Shown: positions 37,878 through 47,348 of the stretch, piece after piece | How the letters are laid out: every line of letters begins with the position of its first letter | How positions within the stretch are numbered: the stretch's first letter is position 1 | NCBI RefSeq assembly: GCF_000282195.1 | Contig: NZ_AKJT01000038.1 | Location: 54,770-118,769 of the forward strand | Reading direction: 5' to 3' | Length of the DNA stretch: 64,000 bases | Source of the DNA: Pseudomonas sp. GM18 | GTDB lineage: Bacteria; Pseudomonadota; Gammaproteobacteria; Pseudomonadales; Pseudomonadaceae | The notes under the pieces: model-generated | What the model was told of the DNA's origin: nothing | Databases searched by the model: none | What the model saw: the letters and a program-made list of their open reading frames with translations, nothing else | Position numbers and translations under genes: made by a program

Positions 37878-38887
37878 TACTTGACGCCCCGTGCTTGTAC
37901 CAGCTGTTCAGACAGTTGATGTACAGCCATGGCGTACATCACGCTGCGGTTATAACGCGTGATCGCGTAAAAATTCGTCAGGCCCATCCAGTATTCGGGG
38001 CCATTGTCACCTTCCAGGCGGAAAGCCGTGACCGGCATATCATCGCGCAGCGCATCATGACTCGACCAGCCCAGCGCCCGCAACTCCCCGACGGTTTTCG
38101 TCGGTTCGATGCCGTCGGTCAGCCCGTCGTCCACCTGATCGCCGCGCACATCGGCGCGGCTGACCACAGATTCGCCGGCGAGCCAGCCGTGTTGCTTGAA
38201 ATAACTGGCGACGCTGCCGATGGCATCATCCGGGTTGGTCCAGATATTAATGTGGCCATCACCGTCGAAATCCACGGCATAGGCGCGAAAACTGCTCGGC
38301 ATGAACTGCGGCAACCCCATGGCCCCGGCGTAGGAGCCTTTGAGGGTCAGCGGGTCGACCTGCTCTTCACGAGCCAGCAGCAGGAATTCGCGTAATTCCT
38401 TGCGGAAGAAATCGGCACGGGGAGGATAGTCGAAACCCAGGGTCGACAAGGCGTCGATCACCCGATAATTACCGGTATTGCGACCAAAAAAGGTCTCGAC
38501 GCCGATGATCGAGACGATCACCTGCGCCGGCACGCCGTATTCCTGCTCGGCGCGAGCCAGCACTGCTTCGTGCTGACGCCAGAAGTCCACGCCACGGGCG
38601 ATGCGCGCGTCGGTGATGAACATCGGGCGATATTCTTTCCACTGCTTGACGCGTTCGGCGGGTTTGGAGATGGCGTCCAGAATCGACTGTTTGCGCTCGG
38701 CTTCGCGGAACACGCCCATCAGCTGTTCACCGGCAAAGCCGTAGTCACGGGTCATTTCACCAACGAACTCGGCCACCTGGGGTGAACCTTCGTAATCGCC
38801 GGCCAATGCTTCCTGCACGGAACCAAGGATGCTCACCAGGCCGACCCACGGTGCGTATCGAGTCGCCCAGCCACGCATTACTTGCAT
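37877..38887 (-). CDS. mltB: Membrane-bound lytic transglycosylase MltB
   Basis: A 336-residue SLT_2-family transglycosylase. The catalytic Glu is in IVSIIGVETFFGRNTGNYRV, and SYAGAMGLPQFMPSSFRAYA follows. The N-terminus is a signal-type stretch (RYAPWVGLVSILGSVQEALA) without a clear lipobox Cys. I prefer the ATG at 38887, which has AAGGTGAAG just before it, over the ATG at 38923 that lies inside rodA. The gene corresponds to PA4001 (MltB1/SltB1). Confidence 0.9.
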   Translation of the reverse strand: MQVMRGWATRYAPWVGLVSILGSVQEALAGDYEGSPQVAEFVGEMTRDYGFAGEQLMGVFREAERKQSILDAISKPAERVKQWKEYRPMFITDARIARGVDFWRQHEAVLARAEQEYGVPAQVIVSIIGVETFFGRNTGNYRVIDALSTLGFDYPPRADFFRKELREFLLLAREEQVDPLTLKGSYAGAMGLPQFMPSSFRAYAVDFDGDGHINIWTNPDDAIGSVASYFKQHGWLAGESVVSRADVRGDQVDDGLTDGIEPTKTVGELRALGWSSHDALRDDMPVTAFRLEGDNGPEYWMGLTNFYAITRYNRSVMYAMAVHQLSEQLVQARGVK

Positions 38888-38904
38888 TGAAATCTTCACC
38901 TTAT

Positions 38905-40050
38905 TCAAACCTGTGCGATCCACTTACGATGGGTATGGATCGACATCAAAACCCCAAACGCTGACAGCAGCGTCACCAGCGAAGTTCCTCCGTAGCTAAT
39001 GAACGGCAACGGCACCCCCACCACCGGCAACAGGCCACTGACCATACCGATGTTGACGAAAACGTAAACAAAAAACGTCATGGTCAGGCTGCCCGCGAGC
39101 AATTTGCCAAACAACGTCTGAGCCTGGGCGGTAATCACCAGCCCGCGACCGATCAACAGCAGGTAAATCAGCAACAGCGCGCAGATGCCTACAAGGCCGA
39201 ATTCTTCGCCCAGGACCGCAATAATGAAGTCAGTGTGGCTTTCCGGCAGGAAGTCCAGGTGCGACTGGGTGCCGAGCAACCAGCCTTTGCCGAACACGCC
39301 GCCGGAACCGATAGCCGCTTTCGACTGAATGATGTTCCAGCCGGTGCCCAGCGGATCGCTCTCGGGGTCGAGGAAGGTCAGGATTCGCTGCTTTTGATAG
39401 TCGTGCATGATGAAGAACCACATAGCCACGGCCACCGGCACGGCGGCGGCGATCACGCTGAGGATCCAGCGCCAGCGCAGGCCGCCCATGAACAGCACGA
39501 ACGCGCCCCCGGCGAGGATCAGCAACGAAGTGCCGAGGTCGGGCTGACGCACGATCAGAATGAACGGGACACCGATCAGCACCAGACTGATCCCCACGTG
39601 CTTGAGCTGTGGCGGCAGCGAGCGCTTGGCCAGGTACCAGGCGATGGTCGCCGGCATCAGGATCTTCATGAATTCCGAAGGCTGGAAGCGGATCACCCCG
39701 GGGATATTGATCCAGCGGGTGGCCCCCATGGCGTTGTGGCCCATGACGTCCACCACCACCAGCAAGATCACGCCGACCACATAACCGAGCGGCACCCAGC
39801 GGGCCATGAAGCGCGGTTCGAACTGGGCGATGACGATCATCGATACCAGGCCGATGCCGAAGGAAGTGGCTTGCTTGGCCAACAGATCCCAGCTCTTGCC
39901 GCTGGCCGAATACAGCACGAACAGGCTGCCGGCGGCGAGGGTCAGCAGCAGGATCAGCAACGGGCCGTCGATGTGCAGCCGTTGCAACAGCGTCGCACGG
40001 CGACGCATCACATCCTCGCTGGAGAGCATGCGATCGAAATTATTCTTCAC
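38905..40050 (-). CDS. rodA: Peptidoglycan glycosyltransferase RodA (SEDS)
   Basis: A 381-residue multi-pass SEDS protein that polymerises glycan strands in the elongasome with PBP2. Ten or so membrane helices and the SEDS signatures (QPDLGTSLLILAGG, with its Asp; AIGSGGVFGKGWLLGTQ; LPESHTDFIIAVLGEEFG; GVPLPFISYGG) are visible. The start is the GTG at 40050, preceded by GGAGG, and overlaps the pbpA end by 11 bases. Confidence 0.95.
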   Translation of the reverse strand: MKNNFDRMLSSEDVMRRRATLLQRLHIDGPLLILLLTLAAGSLFVLYSASGKSWDLLAKQATSFGIGLVSMIVIAQFEPRFMARWVPLGYVVGVILLVVVDVMGHNAMGATRWINIPGVIRFQPSEFMKILMPATIAWYLAKRSLPPQLKHVGISLVLIGVPFILIVRQPDLGTSLLILAGGAFVLFMGGLRWRWILSVIAAAVPVAVAMWFFIMHDYQKQRILTFLDPESDPLGTGWNIIQSKAAIGSGGVFGKGWLLGTQSHLDFLPESHTDFIIAVLGEEFGLVGICALLLIYLLLIGRGLVITAQAQTLFGKLLAGSLTMTFFVYVFVNIGMVSGLLPVVGVPLPFISYGGTSLVTLLSAFGVLMSIHTHRKWIAQV

Positions 40051-41935
40051 GGGCCGTAGCCTCCGCACTGATAGGGCTGGCGTATTCGGCTTTCAGTCGG
40101 CCGTCCTGGTCCAGGAGCCAGGCGTCCATCACTTGACGCACCACTGGCGCGGCGACGCCGGAGCCGGACTCGCCGTTTTCGACCATCACCGACACCACGA
40201 TTTTCGGGTTGTCGGCCGGTGCGAAACCAACGAACAAGGCGTGATCGCGGTGGCGCTCCTGCACCTTGGAGCGGTCGTACTTCTCGCCCTGCTTGATCGC
40301 GACCACCTGGGCCGTACCACTTTTGCCGGCGATCCGGTATTGCGCGCCGATCGATGCCTTGCGCGCCGTACCCCGGGCACCGTGCATCACTTGCTGCATG
40401 CCGTGGTTGACCTTGGTCCAGTCCGACGGGTCGCGCAGGATAATGTCCGGCATCGGATTTTCATCCTTCGGCTTCTCACCCTCGATGGTCTTGGCCAGAT
40501 GCGGACGATTCCAGACACCCTTGTTGGCCACCAGCGCCGTGGCCTGCGCCAGTTGCAACGGAGTGGACTGCATGTAGCCTTGCCCGATCCCCAGAATCAG
40601 CGTCTCGCCCGGGAACCAGGCCTGACGACGGGTCACGCGCTTCCATTCCCGTGTCGGCATCAGCCCCGGCGACTCTTCGAACATGTCCAGGGAAACCTTC
40701 TGGCCAATGCCGAATTTGCTCAGATAGGACGACAACCGATCAATCCCCAGCTTGTGCGCCAGGTCATAGAAGTAGGTGTCGTTGGAACGCATGATCGCCG
40801 TGTCGAGATCGACGAAGCCGTCACCGGTACGGTTCCAGTTGCGGTACTTGTGATCGTAGTTGGGCAGCATGTAGTAACCCGGGTCGAACACCCTGGTCGA
40901 CGCCGTGACCACGCCCGCATCCAGGCCGGCAATCGCCACCGCCGGCTTGATGGTCGAACCCGGCGGGTACAGACCGCGCAGCACGCGGTTGAACAGTGGC
41001 CGGTCGATGGAGTCACGCAGCTCGGAGTAGGCCTTGAAACTGATGCCGGTGACGAACAGGTTCGGGTCGAAACTCGGCTGGCTGACCATCGCCAGCACTT
41101 CGCCGGTCGCCGGATCCAGCGCCACGACCGCACCACGGCGACCGCCGAGTGCAGCTTCGGCGGCTTCCTGCAATTTGATGTCCAGGCTCAGGACGATGTC
41201 CTTGCCGGAAATCGGTTCGGTACGCTTGAGTACCCGCAGCACGCGGCCACGGGCGTTGGTCTCGACTTCTTCGTAACCGACCTGACCGTGCAATTCGGGC
41301 TCGTAGAAGCGCTCGATGCCGGTTTTGCCAATCTGATGGGTGCCGCTGTAACTCACCGGGTCCAGAGTCTTGAGCTCTTTCTCGTTGATCCGCCCCATAT
41401 ATCCCACCGAGTGCGCAAAGTGCGCGCCCTGCGGATAGTGACGAACCAGCTGCGCGACCACTTCCACGCCCGGCAGACGGAACTGGTTCACCGCGATGCG
41501 GGCGATCTGCTCTTCGGTCAGCTCGAACAGGATCGGCACCGGCTCGAACGGCCGACGCCCCTGACGCATGCGTTTCTCGAAGATCACCCGGTCCTCGGGC
41601 GTCAGCTCCAGCACCTCGACGATCACGTCGAGCACTTGCTGCCAGTCGCCGGAGCGTTCGCGGGTCATGCTCAGGCTGAAGCTGGGCCGGTTGTCGGCCA
41701 CCACCACGCCATTGCGGTCGAAGATCAGCCCGCGAGTTGGCGGAATCGGCTGCACATGGACGCGGTTGTTCTCCGACAGGGTCGAGTGGTACTCGTACTG
41801 GATCACCTGAAGGAAATACAGCCGCGCGATCAGCACGCCAATCAGCGTCACTACCGCAATAGCCCCGAACACGACGCGGCCACGCACCAGACGGGCGTCT
41901 TTTTCGTGGTCCTTGATGCGGATCGGCTGGGACAT
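40040..41935 (-). CDS. mrdA: Penicillin-binding protein 2 (elongation transpeptidase)
   Basis: A 631-residue class B PBP, called PbpA in Pseudomonas. After a short cytoplasmic tail comes one membrane helix (VVFGAIAVVTLIGVLIARLYF) and the pedestal domain. The transpeptidase active site is S327 in PPGSTIKPAVA; the SxN motif reads SND in MRSNDTYFYDLA, and the KTG motif appears as KSG in IAGKSGTAQVVA. It cross-links lateral-wall peptidoglycan with RodA. The ATG at 41935 gives MSQPIRIKDHEKDARL. Confidence 0.95.
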   Translation of the reverse strand: MSQPIRIKDHEKDARLVRGRVVFGAIAVVTLIGVLIARLYFLQVIQYEYHSTLSENNRVHVQPIPPTRGLIFDRNGVVVADNRPSFSLSMTRERSGDWQQVLDVIVEVLELTPEDRVIFEKRMRQGRRPFEPVPILFELTEEQIARIAVNQFRLPGVEVVAQLVRHYPQGAHFAHSVGYMGRINEKELKTLDPVSYSGTHQIGKTGIERFYEPELHGQVGYEEVETNARGRVLRVLKRTEPISGKDIVLSLDIKLQEAAEAALGGRRGAVVALDPATGEVLAMVSQPSFDPNLFVTGISFKAYSELRDSIDRPLFNRVLRGLYPPGSTIKPAVAIAGLDAGVVTASTRVFDPGYYMLPNYDHKYRNWNRTGDGFVDLDTAIMRSNDTYFYDLAHKLGIDRLSSYLSKFGIGQKVSLDMFEESPGLMPTREWKRVTRRQAWFPGETLILGIGQGYMQSTPLQLAQATALVANKGVWNRPHLAKTIEGEKPKDENPMPDIILRDPSDWTKVNHGMQQVMHGARGTARKASIGAQYRIAGKSGTAQVVAIKQGEKYDRSKVQERHRDHALFVGFAPADNPKIVVSVMVENGESGSGVAAPVVRQVMDAWLLDQDGRLKAEYASPISAEATAREE

Positions 41936-41945
41936 GAGGGCAGAA

Positions 41946-42413
41946 CTACTTGTGGTAAGGGTGGCCGGACAACACTGTCCAGGCACGATACAGCTGTTCG
42001 CCGATCAGAATCCGCACCAGTGGGTGCGGCAACGTCAACGGCGACAACGACCAACGTTGATCCGCCCGGGCACAGACTTCCGGCGCCAGCCCCTCGGGGC
42101 CGCCGACCATGAAATTCACCGTGCGCGAGTCCAGCCGCCAGCGATCGAGTTCGACCGCCAGTTGCTCGGTGCTCCAGGGCTTGCCGTGGACTTCGAGGGT
42201 GACAACACGCTCGTTCGGCCCGACCTTGGCCAGCATGGCTTCGCCTTCCTGACGGATAAAGCGCGCCACGTCAGCGTTCTTGCCGCGGGTGTTGAGCGGA
42301 ATTTCCACCAGTTCCAGCGCCAGCTCGGAAGGAAGACGCTTGGCATATTCATGCCAGCCTTCTTCCACCCACTTGGGCATGCGTGAACCGACGGCGATCA
42401 GTCGCAGTCGCAC
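41946..42413 (-). CDS. rlmH: 23S rRNA pseudouridine(1915) methyltransferase RlmH
   Basis: A 155-residue SPOUT methyltransferase. Signatures: [20 protein letters not shown] at the N-terminus, [34 protein letters not shown] (SAM knot) and the C-terminal [21 protein letters not shown]. It lies 9 bases after rsfS and just before pbpA, a conserved arrangement. Confidence 0.96.
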   Translation of the reverse strand: MRLRLIAVGSRMPKWVEEGWHEYAKRLPSELALELVEIPLNTRGKNADVARFIRQEGEAMLAKVGPNERVVTLEVHGKPWSTEQLAVELDRWRLDSRTVNFMVGGPEGLAPEVCARADQRWSLSPLTLPHPLVRILIGEQLYRAWTVLSGHPYHK

Positions 42414-42422
42414 AGCGTTCCC

Positions 42423-42917
42423 TTATTGCTGGTCTTTGTTGAGCTTGGTGAAATGCTCATGGGTGTTCTCAGGGCTGTGGTGTGCAGCGCTGGCAGAACG
42501 GCTTTGCTCGGCGCCGGCCCACAGGCGTTCCAGGTCATAGAACTGGCGCGCCGAGGCAGTCATCATGTGCACGATGACGTCGTCCATATCCAGCAGTACC
42601 CAGTCGCTGTCGCCCTTGCCTTCTTCACCCAGCGGCTTGACGCCTTGGGCTTTGACAGCTTCGCGGACCTTGTCCAGCATCGCGCCGATCTGGCGGTTGG
42701 ACGTACCGGTGGCGATGATCATGTAGTCAGTGATGCTCTGCTTTTCACGAACGTCGATCACCTGAATGTCCTGGGCCTTGACGTCTTCCAGGGCCGCTAC
42801 GGCAACCTTGACCAGCTCTTCGCCGGCCAGTGGTGCGCCAGTTGGTGCTTCTACTGGCAGCGGTGCGCTCTTGAATGTGCCCTTGCGCTTTACTTTGCTT
42901 ACGTCTTTGTCAGTCAT
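42423..42917 (-). CDS. rsfS: Ribosomal silencing factor RsfS
   Basis: A 164-residue protein whose C-terminal about 115 residues are the RsfS/Iojap domain (EELVKVAVAALEDVKAQDIQ, then VIDVREKQSITDYMIIATG, WVLLDMDDVIVHMMTASARQ). It binds uL14 and blocks subunit joining in starved cells. An N-terminal basic, Pro-containing extension of about 30 residues (starting MTDKDVSKVKRKGTF) precedes it, and a polar tail follows. The extension is longer than in E. coli; a later start cannot be excluded. Confidence 0.92.
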   Translation of the reverse strand: MTDKDVSKVKRKGTFKSAPLPVEAPTGAPLAGEELVKVAVAALEDVKAQDIQVIDVREKQSITDYMIIATGTSNRQIGAMLDKVREAVKAQGVKPLGEEGKGDSDWVLLDMDDVIVHMMTASARQFYDLERLWAGAEQSRSASAAHHSPENTHEHFTKLNKDQQ

Positions 42918-42989
42918 ATAAAACTCGTTTTGCTCGTATGTTCGGGCGCTTCGATACACGCATTCACGTGCCTTGAAGCGCGCCCTTTT

Positions 42990-43679
42990 TCAGTTCGACG
43001 CACGGTAAAGTCCGTGCGCATCGATGTAGGCCAGGACCGCGTCGGGCACCAGGAAACGTACCGACTTACCGCTGGCCAGCAGTTGACGGATCTGGGTGGC
43101 GGATACCGCGAGCGGTGTCTGCCAGACGAATGCAATCTGTCCGCTCGGCCCTTTGAGGGCCAGCGGGTCGTTCACCGAACGTGCTGCCAGCAGGTTGCGC
43201 AAGGCATCCGGCGGTTCGCTGTCGGCATCCGGGCGTTGCAGCACCAGGATGTGGCAATGCTGGAGCAACTCTTCCCAGCGGTGCCAAGTGGGCAGGCCGC
43301 AAAATGCGTCCCAGCCCAAAAGTAGAAAAACCTGGTCTGAAGCGGCAAGTTCGGCGCGCATCAGTTCCAGGGTGTCGATGGTGTAGGACGGCTTGTCCCG
43401 CTGCAATTCGCGGGCATCCACCACCAACGGTGCCACACCGGCCACCGCGCACTTGACCATCGCCAGACGGTCCTTCGCCGACACCTGCGGCTTGTCCCGA
43501 TGGGGGGGCCTGGCACTGGGTGTCAGACGCAACTCATCGAGCACCAGCGATTCGGCGACTTCCAGCGCACCGCGCAAATGGCCGATGTGCACCGGGTCGA
43601 AGGTCCCGCCCAGTACGCCAATGCGTCGAGGCCGGGGCTCGCTGGCGGTCACTGGGGCTGACGGGTCGAGGTCGCCCAA
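42990..43679 (-). CDS. nadD: Nicotinate-nucleotide adenylyltransferase NadD
   Basis: A 229-residue enzyme that adenylates nicotinate mononucleotide in NAD synthesis. The nucleotidyltransferase motif is [51 protein letters not shown] and the C-terminal ISxTxIR-type [20 protein letters not shown] follow. No ATG fits the usual N-terminus. A TTG at 43679, one base after the proA stop, is the most plausible start; a shorter start nearer GVLGGTFDP is possible. It is coupled to proA. Confidence 0.88.
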   Translation of the reverse strand: MGDLDPSAPVTASEPRPRRIGVLGGTFDPVHIGHLRGALEVAESLVLDELRLTPSARPPHRDKPQVSAKDRLAMVKCAVAGVAPLVVDARELQRDKPSYTIDTLELMRAELAASDQVFLLLGWDAFCGLPTWHRWEELLQHCHILVLQRPDADSEPPDALRNLLAARSVNDPLALKGPSGQIAFVWQTPLAVSATQIRQLLASGKSVRFLVPDAVLAYIDAHGLYRASN

Positions 43680-43680
43680 G

Positions 43681-44952
43681 TCAGAGCGACTCCTGGCCGC
43701 GCAACTGACCGTCACCGACCACGATGTACTTCTCGCAGGTCAGTCCTTCGAGGCCCACCGGGCCGCGGGCGTGCAGCTTATCAGTAGAAATGCCAATCTC
43801 GGCACCCAATCCGTATTCGAAGCCATCGGCGAAGCAGGTCGGGGTGTTGATCATCACCGAGGACGAATCGACTTCAGCCACGAAACGCCGGGTGTCGGCC
43901 AGGTTTTCGCTGACGATCGAATCGGTGTGATGGGAGCCGTACTGGTTGATGTGTTCGATGGCCTGATCCAACCCGTCGACCACGCGGATCGAGAGAATCG
44001 GCGCCAGGTATTCGGTAGTCCAGTCTTCTTCAGTGGCCGCGACCGCCTCGATGATCGCCCGGGTGCGCTCACAACCACGCAGTTCGACGCCTTTTTCGCG
44101 GAACCGGGCAGCCATCGCCGGCAGAAACTCTTTGGCGACGGCTTGATCGACCAACAGGGTTTCCATCGCGCCACAGATGCCATAACGGTAAGTCTTGGCG
44201 TTGAACGCAATGCGTTGGGCTTTCGGCAGATCGGCGTGGGCACTGACGTAGACGTGACAGATGCCGTCCAGGTGCTTGATGACGGGCACACGGGCATCGC
44301 GGCTAACCCGTTCGATCAGGCCACGGCCGCCACGGGGCACGATGACGTCGACGTATTCGGGCATGGTGATCAGCGCGCCGACGGCGGCACGGTCGGTGGT
44401 TTCGACTACTTGCACCACCGCAGCCGGCAGATCAGCCTCGGCCAGGCCGCGCTGGATGCAGGCGGCAATGGCACGGTTGGAGTGAATCGCTTCGGAGCCA
44501 CCACGCAGGATGGTCGCGTTGCCGGACTTCAGGCACAGGCTGGCAGCATCGATGGTCACGTTCGGCCGCGACTCGTAGATGATCCCGATCACACCCAATG
44601 GCACGCGCATCTTGCCGACCTGAATGCCCGACGGCCGATGACTCATGTCACGGATTGCGCCGACCGGGTCCGGCAGGGCCGCCACCTGACGCAAACCGAC
44701 GATCATGCCGTCGATGCGCGCCGGGGTCAGCGCCAGGCGTTCCAGCAGGGCCGGCTCAAGACCATTGGCACGGCCAGCGGCCAAATCCAGTTCATTGGCT
44801 GCGGTCAGCTCGGCGCGGGAAGCGTCCAGCGCATTGGCAGCCGCCTGCAAGGCGCGGTTTTTCTGCGCGGTGCTGGCACGGCCGATCACGCGGGAAGCTT
44901 CGCGGGCGGCGCGACCCAAACGGGTCATATAGTCAAGAACGGACTCAGTCAT
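43681..44952 (-). CDS. proA: Gamma-glutamyl phosphate reductase ProA
   Basis: A 423-residue NADPH-dependent enzyme of proline synthesis. Signatures: [55 protein letters not shown] and [16 protein letters not shown] with the catalytic Cys in GICH. The ATG at 44952 gives [20 protein letters not shown]. It is the first gene of the minus-strand run that continues to lipA. Confidence 0.95.
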   Translation of the reverse strand: MTESVLDYMTRLGRAAREASRVIGRASTAQKNRALQAAANALDASRAELTAANELDLAAGRANGLEPALLERLALTPARIDGMIVGLRQVAALPDPVGAIRDMSHRPSGIQVGKMRVPLGVIGIIYESRPNVTIDAASLCLKSGNATILRGGSEAIHSNRAIAACIQRGLAEADLPAAVVQVVETTDRAAVGALITMPEYVDVIVPRGGRGLIERVSRDARVPVIKHLDGICHVYVSAHADLPKAQRIAFNAKTYRYGICGAMETLLVDQAVAKEFLPAMAARFREKGVELRGCERTRAIIEAVAATEEDWTTEYLAPILSIRVVDGLDQAIEHINQYGSHHTDSIVSENLADTRRFVAEVDSSSVMINTPTCFADGFEYGLGAEIGISTDKLHARGPVGLEGLTCEKYIVVGDGQLRGQESL

Positions 44953-45129
44953 GGTCTGCTGTGGTCTTGGTAAAGAGGAAAGCGGCAGATTATAGCTGTC
45001 GCGTCTCGGGACTAACAGCGGTGACGGGCGGATGGTCGAAATGGAGGGCAATTTGCCGACGTTCAGCCGTGATTAAGCCGCTTATTGTTATCATCACGAC
45101 TCAATCAGCCCTGATAAACGCTGTTCATC

Positions 45130-45825
45130 ATGACTAACCTGACTGTCCGTGCGTCCGATATGCGCCCACCCAAGGCGCTGCCGGATGCGTTTTTCGACCG
45201 CGATGCCCAAACCCTGGCCCGGGATTTACTGGGCAAAATCATCCGTCATCGGGTCGGCGACCTGTGGCTCAGCGCCCGGATCATTGAAACCGAAGCCTAT
45301 TACTGCGAAGAAAAAGGTAGCCACGCCTCCCTGGGTTACACAGAAAAGCGTAAGGCTTTGTTTCTGGATGGCGGCCACATCTATATGTACTACGCCCGCG
45401 GCGGCGACTCCCTGAATTTCAGCGCCCAAGGTCCGGGCAATGCGGTGCTGATCAAATCCGCCTATCCATGGGTCGATGAGCTGAGCGGGCCAGCCAGCCT
45501 GGCGCAGATGCTGCTGAACAATCCCGACGCTCAGGGCCGCCCTCGCCCCTCGCAAAAGCTGTGCGCCGGGCAGACCTTACTGTGCAAGGCGCTGGGGCTG
45601 AAGGTGCCGGTCTGGGACGCCAAGCGCTTTGACCATGAGGTGCTGCTGGTGGAAGACATCGGGCCTGCGCCCGGCCACATCATCCAGACCACCCGCCTGG
45701 GCATCCCCCAGGGGCGCGACGAACATTTGATGTACCGTTTCGTCGACGCGGCCTACGCCGCCTATTGCACTCGGAACCCGCTGCGACGCGGGCAAGTCGA
45801 AGGTCGCGATTATTTTTTGCTGTGA
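45130..45825 (+). CDS. DNA-3-methyladenine glycosylase (AAG/MPG family)
   Basis: A 231-residue base-excision-repair glycosylase of the mammalian AAG type. Signatures: ARDLLGKIIRHRVGDLWLSA, IIETEAYYCEEKGSHASLGY with the catalytic Glu, GHIYMYYARGGDSLNFSAQG and a C-terminal LYYRF-like MYRFVDAAYAAYCTRNPL. It removes alkylated purines. It is divergent from proA with a 177-base gap. From memory it corresponds to PA4010. Confidence 0.9.
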   Translation: MTNLTVRASDMRPPKALPDAFFDRDAQTLARDLLGKIIRHRVGDLWLSARIIETEAYYCEEKGSHASLGYTEKRKALFLDGGHIYMYYARGGDSLNFSAQGPGNAVLIKSAYPWVDELSGPASLAQMLLNNPDAQGRPRPSQKLCAGQTLLCKALGLKVPVWDAKRFDHEVLLVEDIGPAPGHIIQTTRLGIPQGRDEHLMYRFVDAAYAAYCTRNPLRRGQVEGRDYFLL

Positions 45826-45834
45826 ACACAATCG

Positions 45835-45951
45835 CCTGTAGGAACTGACGAAGGCTGCGATCTTTTGATTTTTCTTTTGATCTTGCTGCCTGCGCCGAAG
45901 ATCAAAAGATCGTCCGAACGCGGCCCGAGCCTTCGGCAGCGCCTACACAGG
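45835..45951. repeat. GTAGGAGCTGCCGAAGGCTG-family palindromic repeat
   Basis: CCTGTAGGAACTGACGAAGG at the left and GCCTTCGGCAGCGCCTACAC at the right are inverted, with internal AAAGATC/GATCTTTT palindromes. It fills most of the 153-base gap between the glycosylase and the DedA-PAP2 gene. Confidence 0.8.
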
Positions 45952-45978
45952 TTCAATCAATACGATGGAGTTGTTTTT

Positions 45979-47295
45979 ATGGGCCCATGGCTCGATAGCG
46001 TGACCGGTTGGCTGACGGTCAACCCGCAATGGCTGGCCGTGGCCGTGTTCGTAGTGGCGTGTGTGGAATGCCTGGCGATTGCCGGGCTGATCGTACCCGG
46101 TACGGTGTTGTTGTTTGCCGTGGCTGCGTTGGCCGGCAGTGGCGCGCTATCGCTGGGTGAAACATTGCTGCTGGGTTTCCTCGGCGGCGTGCTGGGCGAC
46201 ATTGTTTCGTATTTTTTGGGGCGACATTTCCACCAGAACATCCGGCGCCTGCCTGGGTTGCGCCATCATCCGGAATGGATCGCCGGGGCCGAGGCGTATT
46301 TCCAGCGTTATGGCATTGCCAGCCTGTTGGTCGGGCGCTTTATCGGCCCGTTGCGGCCAATGCTGCCGATGGTCGCCGGAATGTTCGACATGCCCTTCCC
46401 GCGCTTTGCCGCCGTCAGCCTGTTGGCCGCTGCGGGCTGGAGCGTTGCGTATCTGCTGCCCGGCTGGGCCACTGGGGCGGCGATCCGTCTGCCATTACCA
46501 GAAGGTTTCTGGGCCGAAGCCGGGATCGTCGCCGGCAGCATTGCGGTGATGGTCGGCCTGAGCGCGACCAGCAGCTTGCGTCGCCACCGCCGGGCGACGG
46601 TCTGGATCAGTAGCATGAGTCTGCTAATCCTGATCGGCCTGTTCATCGGCTATCCGCACCTGACCGCCCTCGACCAAGGGTTGATGACTCTGGTGCAGGA
46701 GCACCGCAACCCGATGCTCGATGAAGTGGCGGTGGTGTTCACGCTGATTGGCGAATTCCGCAACATGTTTATGTTTAGCGCCCTGCTGACAGCCTTGCTG
46801 TTGCTGACGCGACAATGGCGGCACGCGATCTTTGCCGGCGGCACGTTGCTTTTCACCGCGCTGGGCAACACTGCAACCAAGCACTTTTTCGCCCGCATTC
46901 GCCCGGAAGTGCTGAGCGATCCACTGACCAGCTACAGCATGCCCAGCGGCCACGCCTCGGGCTCGTTCGCGCTGTTTCTGACGCTCGCGGTGCTGGCTGG
47001 CCGCGGGCAACCACCGCGGATGCGCCTGACCTGGTTGTTGCTGGGTTGTTTGCCGGCGCTGACGATTGCCTTGTCGCGGGTGTACCTGGGAGCGCATTGG
47101 CCAACCGATGTGCTGGCCGGCGCGATGCTGGCGGCGTGCGTGTGTGCGGCGAGCCTGTGGCTGACGCAACGCCAGGCGCCGCTCAACACCATGCCACCCA
47201 AGGTCTGGTGGCTGGTGTTGCCGTCGTTGGTGGCGCTGTTCGGATTTTTTGTGTTGAGGCATTTGCCGCATGCGCTGTTGAGGTATGCGTATTAA
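45979..47295 (+). CDS. DedA-family / PAP2-family fusion membrane protein
   Basis: A 438-residue protein made of two membrane domains. Residues about 1-200 are DedA-like (VECLAIAGLIVPGTVLLFAV; ILGDIVSYFLGRHF-type segment; FIGPLRPMLPMVAGMF). Residues about 215-438 are a PAP2 phosphatase with the motif KHFFARIRPE, PSGHASGS and SRVYLGAHWPTDVLAG. DedA proteins can be polyprenyl-phosphate or phosphatidylethanolamine flippases and PAP2 enzymes dephosphorylate lipid pyrophosphates, so the fusion could recycle undecaprenyl carriers. That role is inference. The ATG at 45979 follows GGAG. Confidence 0.88.
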   Translation: MGPWLDSVTGWLTVNPQWLAVAVFVVACVECLAIAGLIVPGTVLLFAVAALAGSGALSLGETLLLGFLGGVLGDIVSYFLGRHFHQNIRRLPGLRHHPEWIAGAEAYFQRYGIASLLVGRFIGPLRPMLPMVAGMFDMPFPRFAAVSLLAAAGWSVAYLLPGWATGAAIRLPLPEGFWAEAGIVAGSIAVMVGLSATSSLRRHRRATVWISSMSLLILIGLFIGYPHLTALDQGLMTLVQEHRNPMLDEVAVVFTLIGEFRNMFMFSALLTALLLLTRQWRHAIFAGGTLLFTALGNTATKHFFARIRPEVLSDPLTSYSMPSGHASGSFALFLTLAVLAGRGQPPRMRLTWLLLGCLPALTIALSRVYLGAHWPTDVLAGAMLAACVCAASLWLTQRQAPLNTMPPKVWWLVLPSLVALFGFFVLRHLPHALLRYAY

Positions 47296-47317
47296 GTTCA
47301 CGCTTATTTAAGTAGAC

Positions 47318-47342
47318 GCCATCAGTCACCGAGACTGATGGC
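47318..47342. terminator. Hairpin at the left edge of the accessory region
   Basis: GCCATCAGTC and GACTGATGGC form a perfect 10-base stem with a 5-base loop in the convergent gap between the DedA-PAP2 gene and the next minus-strand gene. The T-content after it is modest in both directions. Confidence 0.55.
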
Positions 47343-47348
47343 ATACTT

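Noticed and set aside
39806..42112. Very long plus-strand open frame (768 codons) opposite rodA/pbpA
   Set aside because: Both minus-strand genes are unmistakable (SEDS motifs, PPGSTIKP active site); the plus frame has no domain and spans a gene boundary, so it is a compositional shadow.
43393..44973. Plus-strand open frame of 526 codons opposite nadD/proA
   Set aside because: It covers two well-supported genes antisense and has the His/Arg/Gln-rich composition of a shadow frame.
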